A DNA stretch of 6,917 nucleotides from Chloroflexota bacterium (GTDB lineage Bacteria; Chloroflexota; Anaerolineae; UBA1429): positions 1-6,917 of the forward strand of contig JAAYXX010000076.1 of assembly GCA_012515695.1 (NCBI GenBank), in the 5' to 3' direction. This document shows, in pieces, positions 1-6,503 of the stretch; positions within the stretch are counted from its first letter, which is position 1, and the number at the start of each line of letters is the position of its first letter. Under the pieces are notes generated by a model that saw only the letters and a program-made list of their open reading frames with translations, did not search any database and had not been told where the DNA came from. The position numbers and the translations under genes are program-made.

Positions 1-944
1 AGCCCCATGAGCACGCCCGCCGCCAGGATATGCCCCAGGCGTTTCTCCTCCAGGCCCTTGCTGTAAAAGTAGAATACGCCCAGCGCGAAAAAGATATCCC
101 AGATGTTGTTAATCGCCAGACGGCCAAAATGGATGGCGTAATGGTAGGTGGCGAAAAAGATGGACGCCAGGATGGCGACCCACCGCCCGAAATACCGCCG
201 GGCAAACAGGTACAGCAGTACCATCGTAACCGTCGAGATCAGCGCCGACGGCAGGCGCAACACTGCCGTGGTGATGCCAAACAGGCGCAGGAAAGCGGCT
301 TGCATGAAAAAGTACAGCGTGGGATGCGAGAGCCAGCCGGTGACAAAGGGGTTGTTGCGCTGCCCCTTGATGACGTCCACCGCCTCCAACCCCATCGAAG
401 CCTCGTCGCCCGACAGGACAAAGGGGATGCCCGCCAGATTGACGCCCCGCAGGAGAAACGTCAACAGCGCCAACAGCACCACCAGCAGCACTTCCGGGCC
501 GTGCTCCCACAGCTTGTACGCGGTGGCGCGTAACCGCTGCGGCAGACCAGCCCAATCAACAAACGCCCCAACAGCCAGCGCAATGCTGACCGCCCACAAC
601 ACCAACAAATCCCAGAACCGCTTATCTGGGCTGCGGCTGCTGGCCGTCAGCGTGACATACACGATCAGCAGGAACCCGCCGACCAGCACGGCCAGCCGGA
701 TGCGGCTGCCGCGCAGGGCCTGCCATAGCTCCTGCCAGATGGCAACACGTTCGCCGCGCTGCGGCTCTGTCCTGGCCTCCAGCCGGGCAGCCACCCATAC
801 AAAGCAGGCCATCGCCAGGGCATACAGGAATATTCCATCCCACAGATGGTAGCTCTTGCGCGCCAGATAATATTGCCCCAAGACGGCCAACAGGAGAGAA
901 ATGCCCAACACGACCAACAATGAGCGCCTTGTCTTGAGAGCCAT
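1..944 (-). CDS. GT39/PMT-like membrane glycosyltransferase, C-terminus cut off by window edge
   Basis: The reading frame opens with ATG at 944 and runs without a stop through the left edge, giving 314 residues of a longer protein. It is strongly hydrophobic, with helices near residues 8-27, 36-52, 83-100, 110-128, 151-167, 208-222, 232-248, 256-272 and 282-296. The loop after the fifth helix holds SGDEASMGLEAVDVIKG (about 178-194), with D180-E181. This is the acidic pair expected in the first outer loop of GT-C enzymes of the GT39/ArnT type, which transfer sugars from polyprenyl-phosphate donors outside the membrane. HFGRLAINN (about 272-280) is another GT39-like segment. The four helices before this loop are unusual, since the motif normally follows the first helix. 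The start lies 7 bases after the methyltransferase stop, so it is probably the last visible gene of the operon; AAAGG sits about 12 bases upstream. The family call is good; donor and acceptor are unknown. Confidence 0.85.
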   Translation of the reverse strand, partial: MALKTRRSLLVVLGISLLLAVLGQYYLARKSYHLWDGIFLYALAMACFVWVAARLEARTEPQRGERVAIWQELWQALRGSRIRLAVLVGGFLLIVYVTLTASSRSPDKRFWDLLVLWAVSIALAVGAFVDWAGLPQRLRATAYKLWEHGPEVLLVVLLALLTFLLRGVNLAGIPFVLSGDEASMGLEAVDVIKGQRNNPFVTGWLSHPTLYFFMQAAFLRLFGITTAVLRLPSALISTVTMVLLYLFARRYFGRWVAILASIFFATYHYAIHFGRLAINNIWDIFFALGVFYFYSKGLEEKRLGHILAAGVLMG

Positions 945-951
945 GCGTTTG

Positions 952-1833
952 CTAGACCTTTCGCGCTTGAATGGCAATGTTTACAAACGTCTGTTTGGTG
1001 GCGATACGCGCCGGGTTTTCATTCCAATGGTCAATCCAGTTAAAGAGGGCCAAGATCCAGTTGATCGGGTTCAGCTTGCTGCCGCGATTCTGTTCCCCCT
1101 GGAAGCGATGGGTGGATTTGCTGAGGAACCCCGGCAACAGGTTATGCTCGATCAACCCTTTGCCCAAGGTGTAGACGATGGTCTGCGTGGCTGGGAAGCA
1201 ATAATGGGTAAGCTGCTCGACCCGCTCGATGGCAAAGCCGGCCCCCTGCACCACTCGCACCACCTCGTCGGGGTCGTATAGCCGCTCGTGGTTCGCCCAG
1301 ATGCCCGCAAAAGGCCCGTTGCGAATCGGCCCCTTGAGCCGCTCGGCCACCCGATTGATGGGGTCGTACCAGTAGGGGTAATGGCGATGGGGCACGGTCA
1401 TGGCGAGGATAGCGCCCGGCTTCATCACGCGATACACTTCGCGCAGCGCCCCGTGGTCGTCCGCCAGGTGTTCCAACACTTCGGACATGAGCACCCGGTC
1501 AAAGCTCTCGGATGCAAAGGGGAGATGGTGAATGTCTGTGCGCGTCAACGAGGCTCCCCGCTCGGCCAGGTGTTGCTGGGCAAAGCGCAGCACCTTCTCC
1601 TCATAGTCAACGCCGAACAACCGGCAGCCGGGAAAAAGCTGCGAGATGACCTTTAGGTAGAACCCCATGCCCGTGCCGCAATCCAGCAATTGCAGGCCGG
1701 GGCGCAGGTCGAGGTATTCTATCATGCGCCGCACGCGCCGCTTGTAGGCTACGTCGGACTCGTTACGCAAGAGTATGTCAAGTTGATCTGTCTGCTGTGG
1801 ATCCAGGCCGGGGATAGCAATTCTAGCAACCAT
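952..1833 (-). CDS. Class I SAM-dependent methyltransferase (Methyltransf_11-like)
   Basis: A 293-residue soluble protein with a Rossmann-type methyltransferase core. Motif I is LLDCGTGMGFY (about 49-59), the SAM-binding glycine loop. VDYEE (about 75-79) supplies the acidic residue expected to contact the SAM ribose, TD at 99-100 fits the adenine-binding acid, and FDRVLMSEVLEHL (about 111-123) is motif II with its post-motif helix. The C-terminal third, with several Trp, His and Tyr residues (about 150-285), probably forms the substrate pocket but matches no substrate class I can name. I start at ATG 1833 because GGAAGG lies just upstream. A TTG at 1854 would add seven residues and overlap the glycosyltransferase gene. 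It sits 13 bases after the GT4 stop and 7 before the next start, so it is surely co-transcribed. Sugar or lipid-intermediate methylation is inferred from context only; a quinone or other small-molecule substrate is not excluded. Confidence 0.88.
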   Translation of the reverse strand: MVARIAIPGLDPQQTDQLDILLRNESDVAYKRRVRRMIEYLDLRPGLQLLDCGTGMGFYLKVISQLFPGCRLFGVDYEEKVLRFAQQHLAERGASLTRTDIHHLPFASESFDRVLMSEVLEHLADDHGALREVYRVMKPGAILAMTVPHRHYPYWYDPINRVAERLKGPIRNGPFAGIWANHERLYDPDEVVRVVQGAGFAIERVEQLTHYCFPATQTIVYTLGKGLIEHNLLPGFLSKSTHRFQGEQNRGSKLNPINWILALFNWIDHWNENPARIATKQTFVNIAIQARKV

Positions 1834-1837
1834 GACG

Positions 1838-1843
1838 CCTTCC
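1838..1843 (-). promoter_or_regulatory. Ribosome binding site of the methyltransferase gene
   Basis: On the minus strand GGAAGG ends 4 bases before ATG 1833. The spacing is a little short, but the match favours this ATG over the in-frame TTG at 1854, which lies inside the end of the GT4 gene. Confidence 0.5.
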
Positions 1844-1846
1844 AGG

Positions 1847-2983
1847 TTACGCAATCATGCTCTGCAACAGGCGCTCGTACGAGGCAATCGTTTCCTCTGT
1901 GCAGAACACGGACCGAATCTCGTCATAGGATTTCACGTATTGCTGGCGGTTCTGGAGCACCTCAACCAACCCTTGGGCCAATGCGCGCTCGTCTCGCGGC
2001 TCCACCAGCTTGCCCATGCCCGTCACCGACACAACCTCCCTTGCCCCAGGGATGTTGGTCGCCACCACTGGCGTACCACACAGCAGGGCCTCAATCTGGA
2101 CGCTGGGGAAGCAATCGGTCCGGCTGGGCAAGGCGAACACGTCGCACATGGCATAAAAGTTCGCCAGCTTTTGCTGGTCGGTGATCAGGCCCACCTTGGT
2201 GATTTGGTTGTTGCACGAATCCATCAGGCGCGCGCAGCGCTGGTAAAAGCTCTCATAGACGACATTGTAATCCCCGGCGTAGGCAAAGCGGACATCTGGC
2301 ATCTGCTCCAACACCAGCGGGACGGCCTTTAGCAGATAGTCAAAACCCTTTTCCTCCACAAAGCGCCCGGCGAAACCCACCAGCCTGATCCCATCCAGCC
2401 CCAACTCTCGCCGCCAGGCCGCCACCGCCTGCATATCCGGGCGGGGAATCTCCACCGGCGGGTAGATCGCCACGACCTTGTCGGCATAGGGCCGCAGATA
2501 CGCCGAGTTGTCGGCGTAATCCTGGCTGTGAATGCTGATGACGTCCGCCGAGGCGGCCCCCCGATCCAGCAGGAACCCCACCGACTTTTGCACGAACTGG
2601 TTCCATACCCCGGCGGGCATCACCAGATCGCCATGATGCGTCATTAGCATCTTGCGCCCCGCCCGGTGGGCCAACATGCCCACCAGCCAGGTTTCCAGCA
2701 TGGGCGTGTGCGTCTGCACCACGTCATGCTCGCGCAGCAACCGGCTCACCGCCGAGATAAAGCCAGGCATCACCTGCCCACGGCTCAGGCGGAACCAGGA
2801 CGGCAAGCGCACCACGCGCACCCCGTTATGCTCATCCTCCAGCGCCAGATCGCGCCGGAATCTTGACGTCACCACTGTTACCTGGTGACCCCGGTCGGCC
2901 AGTCCCTCTGCCAATCGCTGTGCGTAAGCGGTCAACCCCGTCCAGTGGGGATAATAATACGTTAGAGCCATCAATATCTTCAT
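1847..2983 (-). CDS. Glycosyltransferase family 4 (GT-B fold), cytoplasmic
   Basis: A 378-residue protein of normal GT4 length. The N-terminal Rossmann domain begins MKILMALTYYYPHWTGLTAY, with the acceptor-side glycine loop. VVQTHTP (about 88-94) and MTHHGDL (about 114-120) are typical N-domain segments. The C-terminal donor domain starts at LVGFAGRFVEEKGFDYLLKA (about 201-220), with R207 and K212 in the places that bind the nucleotide-sugar phosphates. The late motif PSRTDCFPSVQIEALLCGTP (about 286-305) carries the E-x7-E pattern in the form D290-x7-E298. No membrane segment is present, so it should act on the cytoplasmic face using an NDP-sugar and a lipid-linked or other acceptor. An upstream ATG at 3022 would add 13 residues unlike the family and overlap the previous gene, so I start at 2983. 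The stop is 13 bases before the methyltransferase. The sugar and acceptor cannot be read from the sequence. Confidence 0.92.
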   Translation of the reverse strand: MKILMALTYYYPHWTGLTAYAQRLAEGLADRGHQVTVVTSRFRRDLALEDEHNGVRVVRLPSWFRLSRGQVMPGFISAVSRLLREHDVVQTHTPMLETWLVGMLAHRAGRKMLMTHHGDLVMPAGVWNQFVQKSVGFLLDRGAASADVISIHSQDYADNSAYLRPYADKVVAIYPPVEIPRPDMQAVAAWRRELGLDGIRLVGFAGRFVEEKGFDYLLKAVPLVLEQMPDVRFAYAGDYNVVYESFYQRCARLMDSCNNQITKVGLITDQQKLANFYAMCDVFALPSRTDCFPSVQIEALLCGTPVVATNIPGAREVVSVTGMGKLVEPRDERALAQGLVEVLQNRQQYVKSYDEIRSVFCTEETIASYERLLQSMIA

Positions 2984-2994
2984 GCAGCGCCAAT

Positions 2995-2998
2995 CTCC
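2995..2998 (-). promoter_or_regulatory. Ribosome binding site of the GT4 gene
   Basis: GGAG on the minus strand lies 11 bases before ATG 2983, in the 22-base gap after the membrane protein stop codon. It supports the shorter start, whose product begins with the conserved MKILMAL strand, over ATG 3022. Confidence 0.45.
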
Positions 2999-3005
2999 AA
3001 CGAAG

Positions 3006-4049
3006 CTATCGATTCGAGCCATCCGCCGTAGGGGCTACCTCTGCCGAAGCGGCGTCAGGGGCAGTCGTAGCCAGCGCCCTTTCGCGGATGGTGGCATAGC
3101 TGACCCCTTCGCGCAGCAACCCCACCAATCCCATGACAATCAGGGCGATATTGGTAAACAGGTGCAGCCCCACCGCATAGGCAAAAGCGGGGCTTTCCGC
3201 CACGCTAAATACTGCCAACGCCTGCACAGCGGCCCACTCGAACACCCCCATCGCGCCGGGGGAAGAGGGCAACACCATGCTAAAGCCAGTGGCGCAGAGT
3301 ACCAGCGCCGCCGCCCCAAACGACAGATGCGTCATATGGAAAGCAGCCATCAGCATATAGTTGAACAGAGCATAACCAAGCCAGACTAATGCCGAACTCA
3401 GGAGAATGCCGGGCAGCAGCTTGTTCTGGGTCAACACACCGAAACCAGCCAGCAGGTTGCGAAGGGCTTCCTTGAGTTTGGGATGGCCGATCACGGGGAT
3501 GCGCCCCACAAAGCGCCACAGCCATTCGACGCTTCGGTCACCGAACCTCGCGAGCACCAACAGGACGATGGTTCCGCCCACGGTGGCCGCCCCAAAGAGC
3601 AGGCCCGCTTGCGAGGCCCAGGCGGGCAGCGGGATGAACAGCAGCAGGATAACCAGCAACACGACCAGCGTCAGCACATCCAGCAGCCGCTCAATGAGCA
3701 GGCTAGAGAGCGCCTGCCCAATGCCGCCAGAGATGACGCGCCCGGCAAGGTACGTTCGCACCACCTCGCCCAACTTGGCGGGGAATATGTTGTTGAAAAA
3801 ATACCCGATGTTGACGAACCGGAACACCTTGCTCAGGCCCAGCGAAGGCTCATTGCCCATCAAGAGCCGCCAGCGATAGGCCCGCGTCCAGTTGACGGCA
3901 ATCAACAGCAGCAGCGCAGGAACCAGGTAGATATAGTCGGCCTCGCGGAATGAGGTCCAGGCTTCGCCCCAGTTAATGCCGCGCATCGCCAGATAGAGAA
4001 AGATCAGACTGATAACCAGCCCAATAATGAGGCGGAGGTGCCTCTTCAT
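3006..4049 (-). CDS. UPF0104 / LPG_synthase_TM family membrane protein, putative lipid flippase
   Basis: A 347-residue integral membrane protein with hydrophobic segments near 7-23, 40-53, 118-140, 148-166, 212-236, 243-260 and 288-312, plus shorter ones. Family signatures are RAYRWRLLM (56-64), VNIGYFFNNIFPAKLGEVVR (79-98), ERLLDV (120-125) and PSSPGAMGVFEWA (261-273). These mark the domain shared by the membrane half of MprF (lysylphosphatidylglycerol flippase) and the AglD/YbhN-like proteins. The soluble aminoacyl-transferase half of MprF is absent, so this is not a lysyl-PG synthase. Such stand-alone proteins often sit beside glycosyltransferases, where they may flip or handle lipid-linked intermediates; that role is inferred. 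The last roughly 20 residues form an Ala/Pro-rich tail that looks disordered. It is the first gene of the probable four-gene operon, with its own promoter and a good ribosome binding site (GAGAGGA, 9 bases before ATG). The family is sure; the transported molecule is unknown. Confidence 0.9.
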   Translation of the reverse strand: MKRHLRLIIGLVISLIFLYLAMRGINWGEAWTSFREADYIYLVPALLLLIAVNWTRAYRWRLLMGNEPSLGLSKVFRFVNIGYFFNNIFPAKLGEVVRTYLAGRVISGGIGQALSSLLIERLLDVLTLVVLLVILLLFIPLPAWASQAGLLFGAATVGGTIVLLVLARFGDRSVEWLWRFVGRIPVIGHPKLKEALRNLLAGFGVLTQNKLLPGILLSSALVWLGYALFNYMLMAAFHMTHLSFGAAALVLCATGFSMVLPSSPGAMGVFEWAAVQALAVFSVAESPAFAYAVGLHLFTNIALIVMGLVGLLREGVSYATIRERALATTAPDAASAEVAPTADGSNR

Positions 4050-4058
4050 AGTCCGCTA

Positions 4059-4065
4059 TCCTCTC
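4059..4065 (-). promoter_or_regulatory. Ribosome binding site of the UPF0104 gene
   Basis: GAGAGGA on the minus strand, 9 bases before ATG 4049, is the strongest Shine-Dalgarno match in the window. It fits the first gene of an operon with an untranslated leader of about 40 bases from the promoter at 4098-4126. Confidence 0.6.
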
Positions 4066-4097
4066 AGATCCTTTTAATAAACGACAATAACTCGCGA

Positions 4098-4126
4098 ATT
4101 ATAACATTGAAGGGGCATTCGGGCAA
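4098..4126 (-). promoter_or_regulatory. Sigma70-type promoter of the four-gene glycosylation operon
   Basis: Read on the minus strand: -35 TTGCCC (4126-4121), a spacer of exactly 17 bases, then a perfect -10 TATAAT (4103-4098). Transcription would begin near 4091 and run into the UPF0104 gene. The box sits in the 93-base gap after the large GT39 gene, an AT-richer patch in GC-rich surroundings. It therefore allows the UPF0104-GT4-methyltransferase-GT39 set to be expressed separately from the upstream GT39 gene, although read-through from that gene remains possible because I see no convincing terminator between them. Confidence 0.6.
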
Positions 4127-4142
4127 AGACTGGCCCGCCTGG

Positions 4143-6071
4143 CTATTTCTTGGCCGGTTCGGGCAACTGCTCGACCACGTCGCCAAATAGCGCCAGCAAT
4201 TCCTGCTCGGAGAGTTGGTCCGTCTTGGCAAAGACCAGCGGCATGGGGTGGTCATAGACAGAATAGCTCTCGTCTGCCCGGCCCAGGTTAATCTGCGTGC
4301 GGGTGGCCTCGCTCTCGGCCAGCAGTCGCGGCTTGGGCAGGTCGGGGTCGGAGAAGGTATCGTTCACCAGCTCGATATCGAACAGGCGCGGATAGACAGC
4401 GGCATAGTAAACCAGCTTGTAGCCCAGCTTTTCGCCCATCAGCAACTCGTAATAGCGACTGGTGAGAGGATAGCGCCCCGGCAGGCGAGGGATGGCATTA
4501 TAGAGCCGGTTCGTGGAGAGAATGATATAGTCACTGTCTTGCAGCATACGCAGTATGTCCGCCAGCTTGCCAGCGTCATCCCGGTCATAGGCCGCGAACG
4601 TGTCTACGTCAAATCTGGAATAACACCGCAAATCGCCGGTCCCCTGCAACATGGGCAGAGGGTCGTCCCAATGCTCCACAGCGATAGTGCTGCCAGCGGG
4701 AAGCTGTTCGCAGATCCAGGCAGTGGCCTGAATCCAGGGGTGCTCCTGGCGGTACACGTTCAGATAGGCGAACGCGTACAACGTCGTCCCCGCCAACACC
4801 GCCAGGGTCAGCACGCCGCCCGCCGCCCGCGATAGCGCCCCCCAGCGCCCGCTGTGCGTCAGCAGGCTCCACAGCCCCCACGCAGCCCAAATGCTCAGGA
4901 AGGGGAGCAACGGCAGCATGTAGCGCAGGAACTTGGCATGGAAAGAGCCGGTCAACCCGAAATACACCAGCGCCCAGGAGAGCGGGATAGCCAGCTCGGC
5001 GGCACGCTTCCACTGGCGGCCCCGCAGAACGGGCACCAGCGACACCACCGCCGCCGCGAACGAGCCAAACGCCACCACCCCCAGCGGAATCCCCAGCGAC
5101 CAGACAACCGCCTGCCAGATGGGATAGACGTAGGACTGGGTGCCGATGAACTGCCGCGTATAGGGCACGTCCGCCGTCCCGCTCACCATGAAACTCTCTT
5201 GGAACACATCTTCCAGAAAAGTATTTATGTCAATGACGGCATACGGCTCGAACACCACAAAGCCGATCACGGCCACCACACCGGTCAGCACAAACCCACT
5301 CGCCGCCCGCTTCAGCCATGCCCGCCGCTCGCGCACATCCCCCGCAGCGTCCTGCTCGACAGGGCGCTCGCCCGCCGTGAGCGCGCCCAGCAGCCACGCC
5401 AGCCCCACCGTTAGCCCCAGGGCCGCCGCGCTAACTTTGGTCGCCAGCGCCATCCCCCACACCAGCCCCAACAGCGCGCCTTTGCCCAGGCTGGGCCGCC
5501 GCGCCAATTGCACCGCCAGCAAGACGGCCAGCACGATAAAGAACGTGAGCAGCGTGTCCACCGTGAAAAAGTGGGCCATCTGGATGTGCAGAACCGTCAT
5601 GGAGGTCAGGGCCGCCGCCAGAACGCCCACCCACTCGCGATACAGCGTGCGCCCCAGTCGATAGACGAGATAGACCGTGCCGAGGTCGAACAGCGCCGAC
5701 AGCGCGCGCCCGACCATATAGCTCGACATCAGCGTAGCGAAATCCTCGTTCAGATAACCCAACAGATCCGCGCAGACGCGCAGCAGATACATGGGCAGCG
5801 AGCCATACGCGAAAAAGCCGGGATTCCACGGACTATCGGGGGTCAGCAGTACGGACAAATCCGACGGCCAGACGAGCGAGAGGTTGTTCACCATCACCAA
5901 CAGATGGCGCTCATCGGGGTGAAACAGATAGCCGCCATCCCACGACATGCCAAAGAAGCGAAAACACGCGCCGCCCACGAGAATCAGCCCGACGGCCAGA
6001 GCGGAGAGCCGCCGCCAGGATAGGCCCAAAAACGCCGTTTTTGCAGGCGAAGAAGCCATCGTCGAGGTCAT
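4143..6071 (-). CDS. GT39/PMT-family membrane glycosyltransferase with soluble C-terminal domain
   Basis: A 642-residue protein. After a short cytoplasmic N-terminus and one helix (about 22-40) comes the outer loop YLFHPDERHLL (48-58), whose D53-E54 pair is the catalytic or metal-binding signature of GT-C family 39 enzymes. These transfer a sugar from a polyprenyl-phosphate carrier outside the membrane. Further segments fit the family: HFFTVDTLLTFF (167-178), ATKVSAAA (210-217) and KFLRYMLPLLPF (380-391). About ten hydrophobic helices lie between 22 and 435. The last 200 residues (about 440-642) are hydrophilic and should form an extracytoplasmic domain. Three starts are possible. I chose ATG 6071, about 28 bases after the predicted transcription start, with GGAAAG upstream; ATG 6089 adds six residues. 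A TTG at 6188 lies upstream of the promoter and its extra residues are not hydrophobic or family-like. It precedes the four-gene operon by 93 bases and probably acts in the same surface-glycan pathway. Donor and acceptor are unknown. Confidence 0.9.
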   Translation of the reverse strand: MTSTMASSPAKTAFLGLSWRRLSALAVGLILVGGACFRFFGMSWDGGYLFHPDERHLLVMVNNLSLVWPSDLSVLLTPDSPWNPGFFAYGSLPMYLLRVCADLLGYLNEDFATLMSSYMVGRALSALFDLGTVYLVYRLGRTLYREWVGVLAAALTSMTVLHIQMAHFFTVDTLLTFFIVLAVLLAVQLARRPSLGKGALLGLVWGMALATKVSAAALGLTVGLAWLLGALTAGERPVEQDAAGDVRERRAWLKRAASGFVLTGVVAVIGFVVFEPYAVIDINTFLEDVFQESFMVSGTADVPYTRQFIGTQSYVYPIWQAVVWSLGIPLGVVAFGSFAAAVVSLVPVLRGRQWKRAAELAIPLSWALVYFGLTGSFHAKFLRYMLPLLPFLSIWAAWGLWSLLTHSGRWGALSRAAGGVLTLAVLAGTTLYAFAYLNVYRQEHPWIQATAWICEQLPAGSTIAVEHWDDPLPMLQGTGDLRCYSRFDVDTFAAYDRDDAGKLADILRMLQDSDYIILSTNRLYNAIPRLPGRYPLTSRYYELLMGEKLGYKLVYYAAVYPRLFDIELVNDTFSDPDLPKPRLLAESEATRTQINLGRADESYSVYDHPMPLVFAKTDQLSEQELLALFGDVVEQLPEPAKK

Positions 6072-6105
6072 CTCACCATTCTTTCCCATATTACAGTCGC
6101 GCCCC

Positions 6106-6134
6106 AGTGTAGCATAGCTGCCAGGAGAGCGCAA
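6106..6134 (-). promoter_or_regulatory. Sigma70-like promoter of the large GT39 gene
   Basis: On the minus strand: -35 TTGCGC (6134-6129), a 17-base spacer, and -10 TACACT (6111-6106) within ATGCTACACTG. The match to consensus is moderate (3/6 and 4/6), but spacing and place are right. The expected start of transcription, near 6099, leaves about 28 bases before ATG 6071. If the promoter is real, it rules out the longer reading frame starting at 6188. Confidence 0.5.
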
Positions 6135-6306
6135 AGCCGCGCCATTGCGATGGGCAATTGCAAGAGTTTTGACAAAATAGCTCGGCAACAGCCATTGCTA
6201 AATAGTAAATCTCTATAATGCCAGCATAGTTGGTAATATCAAGTCGCCAAGATGGCTAATGGCGCTAACATTTCGCGGATCAAGTGCTGGAGCAAGATCG
6301 GAGTTG

Positions 6307-6422
6307 CCCTCATCCGCCCTTCGGGCACCTTCTCCCGGGGGGAGAAGGCGGTCAGCGCGGCAATATGCCACCCTCGCCCCCTGGGAGAGGGAGCGGCTGG
6401 GTACAGCCGGGGGTGAGGGTGG
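6307..6422. repeat. Palindromic GC-rich intergenic repeat, MITE/REP-like
   Basis: A compact element bounded by CCCTCATCC (6307-6315) and GGGTGAGGG (6411-6419), near-perfect inverted copies of each other. Inside are nested hairpins: GCCC-TTC-GGGC (6316-6326); a perfect 9-bp stem CCTTCTCCC/GGGAGAAGG with a 3-base loop (6328-6348); CGGCTG-GGTA-CAGCCG (6394-6409); and an outer pair, CCACCCTCGCCCCC (6368-6381) against 6409-6422, matching at 13 of 14 positions. The motif style (CCCTC...CTTCTCCC...GGGAGAAGG, CCCTCGCCCCCTGGGAGAGGG) is that of dispersed intergenic repeats found in many GC-rich bacteria. No transposase gene is present, so if mobile it would depend on one elsewhere. It could also act at the RNA level as a strong structure. 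Only one copy lies in this window, so dispersal is inferred. Confidence 0.7.
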
Positions 6423-6503
6423 TAAGGGCGATCTGCTGGCCGTGACAATCAAAAGTTAGTGCCATTGGCCAAGAGGGCGGCGGTGCAAGGCCCCGGAAAG
6501 CAA

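Noticed and set aside
148..852. A 234-residue open frame on the plus strand
   Set aside because: It lies antisense to the clear GT39-like gene, has low-complexity Ser/Thr/Arg-rich content and no domain; such shadow frames are common in GC-rich DNA.
3006..4049. Full-length MprF (lysyl-phosphatidylglycerol synthase)
   Set aside because: Only the membrane domain is present; at 347 residues there is no room for the C-terminal aminoacyl-transferase domain, and the next gene is a glycosyltransferase.
4119..4142. Possible terminator after the large GT39 gene
   Set aside because: Only a 5-bp stem (CGGGC/GCCCG) with an 8-base loop and no T-rich tail; too weak, and it overlaps the promoter of the next gene.
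4215..5414. Plus-strand open frames of 206 and 186 residues
   Set aside because: They are antisense to the well-supported large GT39 gene, and their Gln/Arg/His-rich products are typical of antisense translation of hydrophobic genes.
6169..6219. Perfect TTGACA (6169-6174) and TATAAT (6214-6219) on the plus strand
   Set aside because: They are 39 bases apart rather than 16-18, neither has a good partner at proper distance, and no plus-strand gene follows.
6307..6422. CRISPR array or insertion sequence
   Set aside because: There are no regularly spaced direct repeats and no transposase gene; the structure is inverted and nested, which fits a REP/MITE-like unit.
6213..6459. Short open frames on both strands (60-80 residues) with Pro/Gly/Arg-rich products
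   Set aside because: They translate the palindromic repeat; such products arise wherever this repeat type occurs, and there is no ribosome binding site or codon bias to support them.
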